DNA from: Candidatus Cloacimonadota bacterium | GTDB taxonomy: Bacteria > Cloacimonadota > Cloacimonadia > Cloacimonadales > WRIO01 | DNA: 9,659 nt | Direction: 5' to 3' | NCBI GenBank assembly: GCA_023230175.1 | Contig: JALNXV010000108.1 | Coordinates: 1-9,659 of the forward strand | Part shown: positions 7,619 through 9,659 of the stretch, in pieces | Layout: the number at the start of each line of letters is the position of its first letter | How positions within the stretch are numbered: the first letter of the stretch is position 1 | Made by a program: the position numbers and the translations under genes | Notes under the pieces: generated by a model | Databases searched by the model: none | The model's input: the letters and a program-made list of their open reading frames with translations, nothing else | Told to the model about the DNA's origin: nothing

Positions 7619-8818
7619 ATGAGATTTAAACATTTATTTAAAAAAGATAAAATTGCTATCAGAAGCTTTATAAAAGAGCTCATAAATTCTTACTCATTAC
7701 TTGTTGATTCTGAGAAAGTATTAGACACTACCACAGGTAAACTAAAAGAGATCTTCCCGGAATTAAAGCTTTATTTTTTTAAGAAAATTGATGATGATTT
7801 TGTTTATAACTATCAAAAAGAATCTATTCATATTAAAAAGAATAGTAAACTTTTACATTGGCTTTCTCAAAACCAAGTCTGTTTAAAACTAAGCGGAGCA
7901 ATTACAGAATATATTAAAATGGATATTCAAGCTATTGCTGATTTAGAACCACAAATTATCTTACCTGTTATGCTTCATAATCGAATTATTTTAATTGCTG
8001 TAATAAGTAATTGTAAGAACTGTGAAAAATATCTAGATTTTTTTAATACAATTTTTCAATTAATGGCATTAGCCTGGGAAAGTACTGAAAAAGTTAATCG
8101 GCAGTTAAAACAATTGAACAATGATTATCAACAAAAAAAAATGGCTATGGTCGGCAGAATGTCATCATCAATTGCACATGAAATCAGAAATCCACTCACG
8201 TCTATTAGAAGTTCTATACAATTTTTATCCACACTTCTAGAAGAAAAAGACGTTAAAAATCTAGTTGATAACATACTAACAGAAGTTGACAGAATAAATG
8301 ATATTACCAAAGATTTACTAAATTTTTCAAAACCAAAACAAATTGTTATGGGCATTGTTGATTTAAAAAAAATACTTGATGATATCATAAAACTATATCA
8401 ACAAGAATTAAATGAACATAACATTAAAATATATATAGATTTACCTAAAGATACAACTCAGTTAATCAAGGGAGATCAAGATAATTTAAAACAAGTCTTA
8501 ATTAACTTTATGCAAAATAGTATTGACGCAATGGAATTTAGCAATGAACGTAAAATTTCAATTGAGGTCACTAAACGTTCTGATTCTACAGGTATTTTTA
8601 AATGGATTGATACAGGTTGCGGTATGTCAAATGATATTATCGAACACATTCAAGAACCCTTTTATACAACAAAAAAACACGGTACGGGTTTGGGCTTATC
8701 AATAGTTAAACAAATTCTTGAACAACATTCTTATATTTTAGAAATCAAATCAAAAATAAATAAAGGAACCATTTTTAGCTTTAATCTTGACTTTATTGAT
8801 TCAAAAAAGAAATGGTAA
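7619..8818 (+). CDS. Soluble GAF-like sensor histidine kinase, NtrB type
   Basis: The 399-aa kinase has no membrane segment or signal peptide, so it senses something in the cytoplasm or works with a partner. Residues about 20-155 resemble a GAF fold, with a central ILPVMLHNRIILIAVIS strand pair (114-130) followed by a C-x-x-C pair at 132 and 135. A short coiled-coil linker (155-175) leads to the HisKA domain with the phospho-acceptor His187 in SSSIAHEIRNPLTSI. The ATPase domain has the N box QVLINFMQNSIDAM (292-305, Asn296 and Asn300), G1 DTGCGM (331-336), F box EPFYTTK (346-352) and G2 GTGLGLSI (355-362). The gene follows the dCMP deaminase by 11 nt, with AAAGGA as ribosome binding site. The convergent sigma-54 activator 15 nt beyond its stop is the obvious candidate partner. 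Ligand and regulon are unknown. Confidence 0.9.
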   Translation: MRFKHLFKKDKIAIRSFIKELINSYSLLVDSEKVLDTTTGKLKEIFPELKLYFFKKIDDDFVYNYQKESIHIKKNSKLLHWLSQNQVCLKLSGAITEYIKMDIQAIADLEPQIILPVMLHNRIILIAVISNCKNCEKYLDFFNTIFQLMALAWESTEKVNRQLKQLNNDYQQKKMAMVGRMSSSIAHEIRNPLTSIRSSIQFLSTLLEEKDVKNLVDNILTEVDRINDITKDLLNFSKPKQIVMGIVDLKKILDDIIKLYQQELNEHNIKIYIDLPKDTTQLIKGDQDNLKQVLINFMQNSIDAMEFSNERKISIEVTKRSDSTGIFKWIDTGCGMSNDIIEHIQEPFYTTKKHGTGLGLSIVKQILEQHSYILEIKSKINKGTIFSFNLDFIDSKKKW

Positions 8819-8833
8819 GTTTTTAATCCAAAC

Positions 8834-9659
8834 CTAACTTTCTTCTTGTAATTTCGACCAAGTATAATTAAAGATTCTATATGAAACACCAAGTAATTGT
8901 GCCGCTTTAGTTTTATTATTTTCTGCTATTTCCATAGCTTTATAATAATAGTTACGTTCAACATCCTTTAGATGAGATTCCAGAGAAAATTTTTCAGGAA
9001 AATCAATCACTTCTTTAGTATTAATCTTTTGTTTTATAGATAAATGATCCGGATAAATAATTGTATCTGTTAAAATTGATACTCGTTGCATCTCGTTTTT
9101 TAATTCTCTAATATTCCCATACCAAGGATAACTTAGCATTGTAGAAACAGTTTTTTCATTAAGCTGAAGTTTTTTATTAATTTGATTTAAAAAATGTCTT
9201 GCCAACAAAATAATATCATCTTTCCTTTCTCTAAGAGAAGGAATTTCTATCGGGAAAATATTTAATCTATAGAATAAATCTTCTCGGAAAAGCTTTTCAT
9301 GGACCATCTCTTCAAGGTTTTTATTTGTAGCAGCAATAATTCTAACGTTAGTTGTCTTAGGAAAATTTTCACCTATTATGGTATATTCTCCTGATTCTAT
9401 GACTCTTAATAATTTAGCCTGAAATTCAAGAGGCATCTCACCAACTTCATCTAAAAAAATAGTTCCCCCGTCAGCTTCTTGAAATTTCCCTTTTCTTGTG
9501 GTTGTAGCACCGGTAAAGGCACCTTTAATATGTCCAAAAAACTCACTTTCAAAGAGACTGTGTGGAATAGCAGCACAATTAACAGGTATAAATATAGAGT
9601 TCTTACGTTTAGAAAGCTTATGAATAGCTCTTACGAGTAATTCTTTACCGGTCCCACTT
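8834..9659 (-). CDS. Sigma-54-dependent transcriptional activator (NtrC family), partial at right edge
   Basis: The frame is open from the right edge: 274 residues are visible, starting inside the Walker A loop at [12 protein letters not shown]. The domain order is the AAA+ ATPase with [17 protein letters not shown], an intact GAFTGA sigma-54 contact loop, Walker [20 protein letters not shown] (sensor I) and the arginine-finger region [10 protein letters not shown]. Then come [18 protein letters not shown], and a C-terminal Fis-type helix-turn-helix in [20 protein letters not shown]. The ATG at 9436 lies inside Walker B-proximal sequence and is not the start. Such proteins open sigma-54 promoters from enhancer sites, usually under control of an N-terminal receiver or sensory domain, which lies outside here. 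Convergence with an NtrB-like kinase suggests a two-component pair, which would predict a receiver domain beyond the edge. Confidence 0.95.
   Translation of the reverse strand, partial: SGTGKELLVRAIHKLSKRKNSIFIPVNCAAIPHSLFESEFFGHIKGAFTGATTTRKGKFQEADGGTIFLDEVGEMPLEFQAKLLRVIESGEYTIIGENFPKTTNVRIIAATNKNLEEMVHEKLFREDLFYRLNIFPIEIPSLRERKDDIILLARHFLNQINKKLQLNEKTVSTMLSYPWYGNIRELKNEMQRVSILTDTIIYPDHLSIKQKINTKEVIDFPEKFSLESHLKDVERNYYYKAMEIAENNKTKAAQLLGVSYRIFNYTWSKLQEES

Noticed and set aside
8128..8705. Short frames within the histidine kinase gene
   Set aside because: They overlap the conserved HisKA and ATPase motifs in other frames and are not independent genes.
8819..8833. Bidirectional terminator between the convergent genes
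   Set aside because: Only weak complementarity (AAGTT with AACTT) without a GC-rich stem or a clean T run was seen.

Overview
The window is low-GC bacterial chromosome and reads as a Gram-negative-style anaerobe. The evidence is a polyprenyl/phospholipid synthesis pair (uppS-cdsA), an RF2 gene with the classical programmed frameshift, a sigma-54 enhancer-binding protein with an NtrB-like kinase, and two genes of CoA-dependent lysine fermentation. The Kce protein resembles, from memory and residue for residue at the active site, the enzyme characterised from Candidatus Cloacimonas acidaminovorans. The kat-kce pairing is also known from that lineage. Cloacimonadota or a similar amino-acid fermenter is therefore my best guess, but nothing here fixes the phylum.

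Left half (1-4414, minus strand): five tightly packed housekeeping genes read trmB, dgt, prfB, uppS, cdsA. Gaps are 2, 12 and 6 nt, and uppS and cdsA overlap by one base. cdsA runs off the left edge. prfB must be read through an in-frame TGA by a +1 shift at codon 25. A conventional gene caller would miss its first 24 residues and start falsely at an internal TTG.

Middle (4415-4914): about 500 nt of very AT-rich non-coding DNA separates this operon from divergent plus-strand genes. It ends in a good sigma-70 promoter (TTGACA, 16 nt, TACAAT) and a strong ribosome binding site.

Right half (4915-9659): a class III aminotransferase (probable 3-aminobutyryl-CoA transaminase, kat) and 3-keto-5-aminohexanoate cleavage enzyme (kce) form the end of a lysine fermentation route. 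Kce joins the keto acid to acetyl-CoA, giving acetoacetate and 3-aminobutyryl-CoA. Kat would then transaminate the latter to acetoacetyl-CoA. A terminator-type hairpin follows each of the two genes. Next come a dCMP deaminase-family gene and, 11 nt later, a soluble GAF-like histidine kinase. Convergent with the kinase and 15 nt away is a sigma-54 activator whose N-terminus lies beyond the right edge.

I saw no mobile element, CRISPR array, tRNA, rRNA or clearly novel multi-gene system. The points most worth a second look are the kat-kce module with its intervening hairpins, the prfB recoding site, and the convergent kinase/activator pair.
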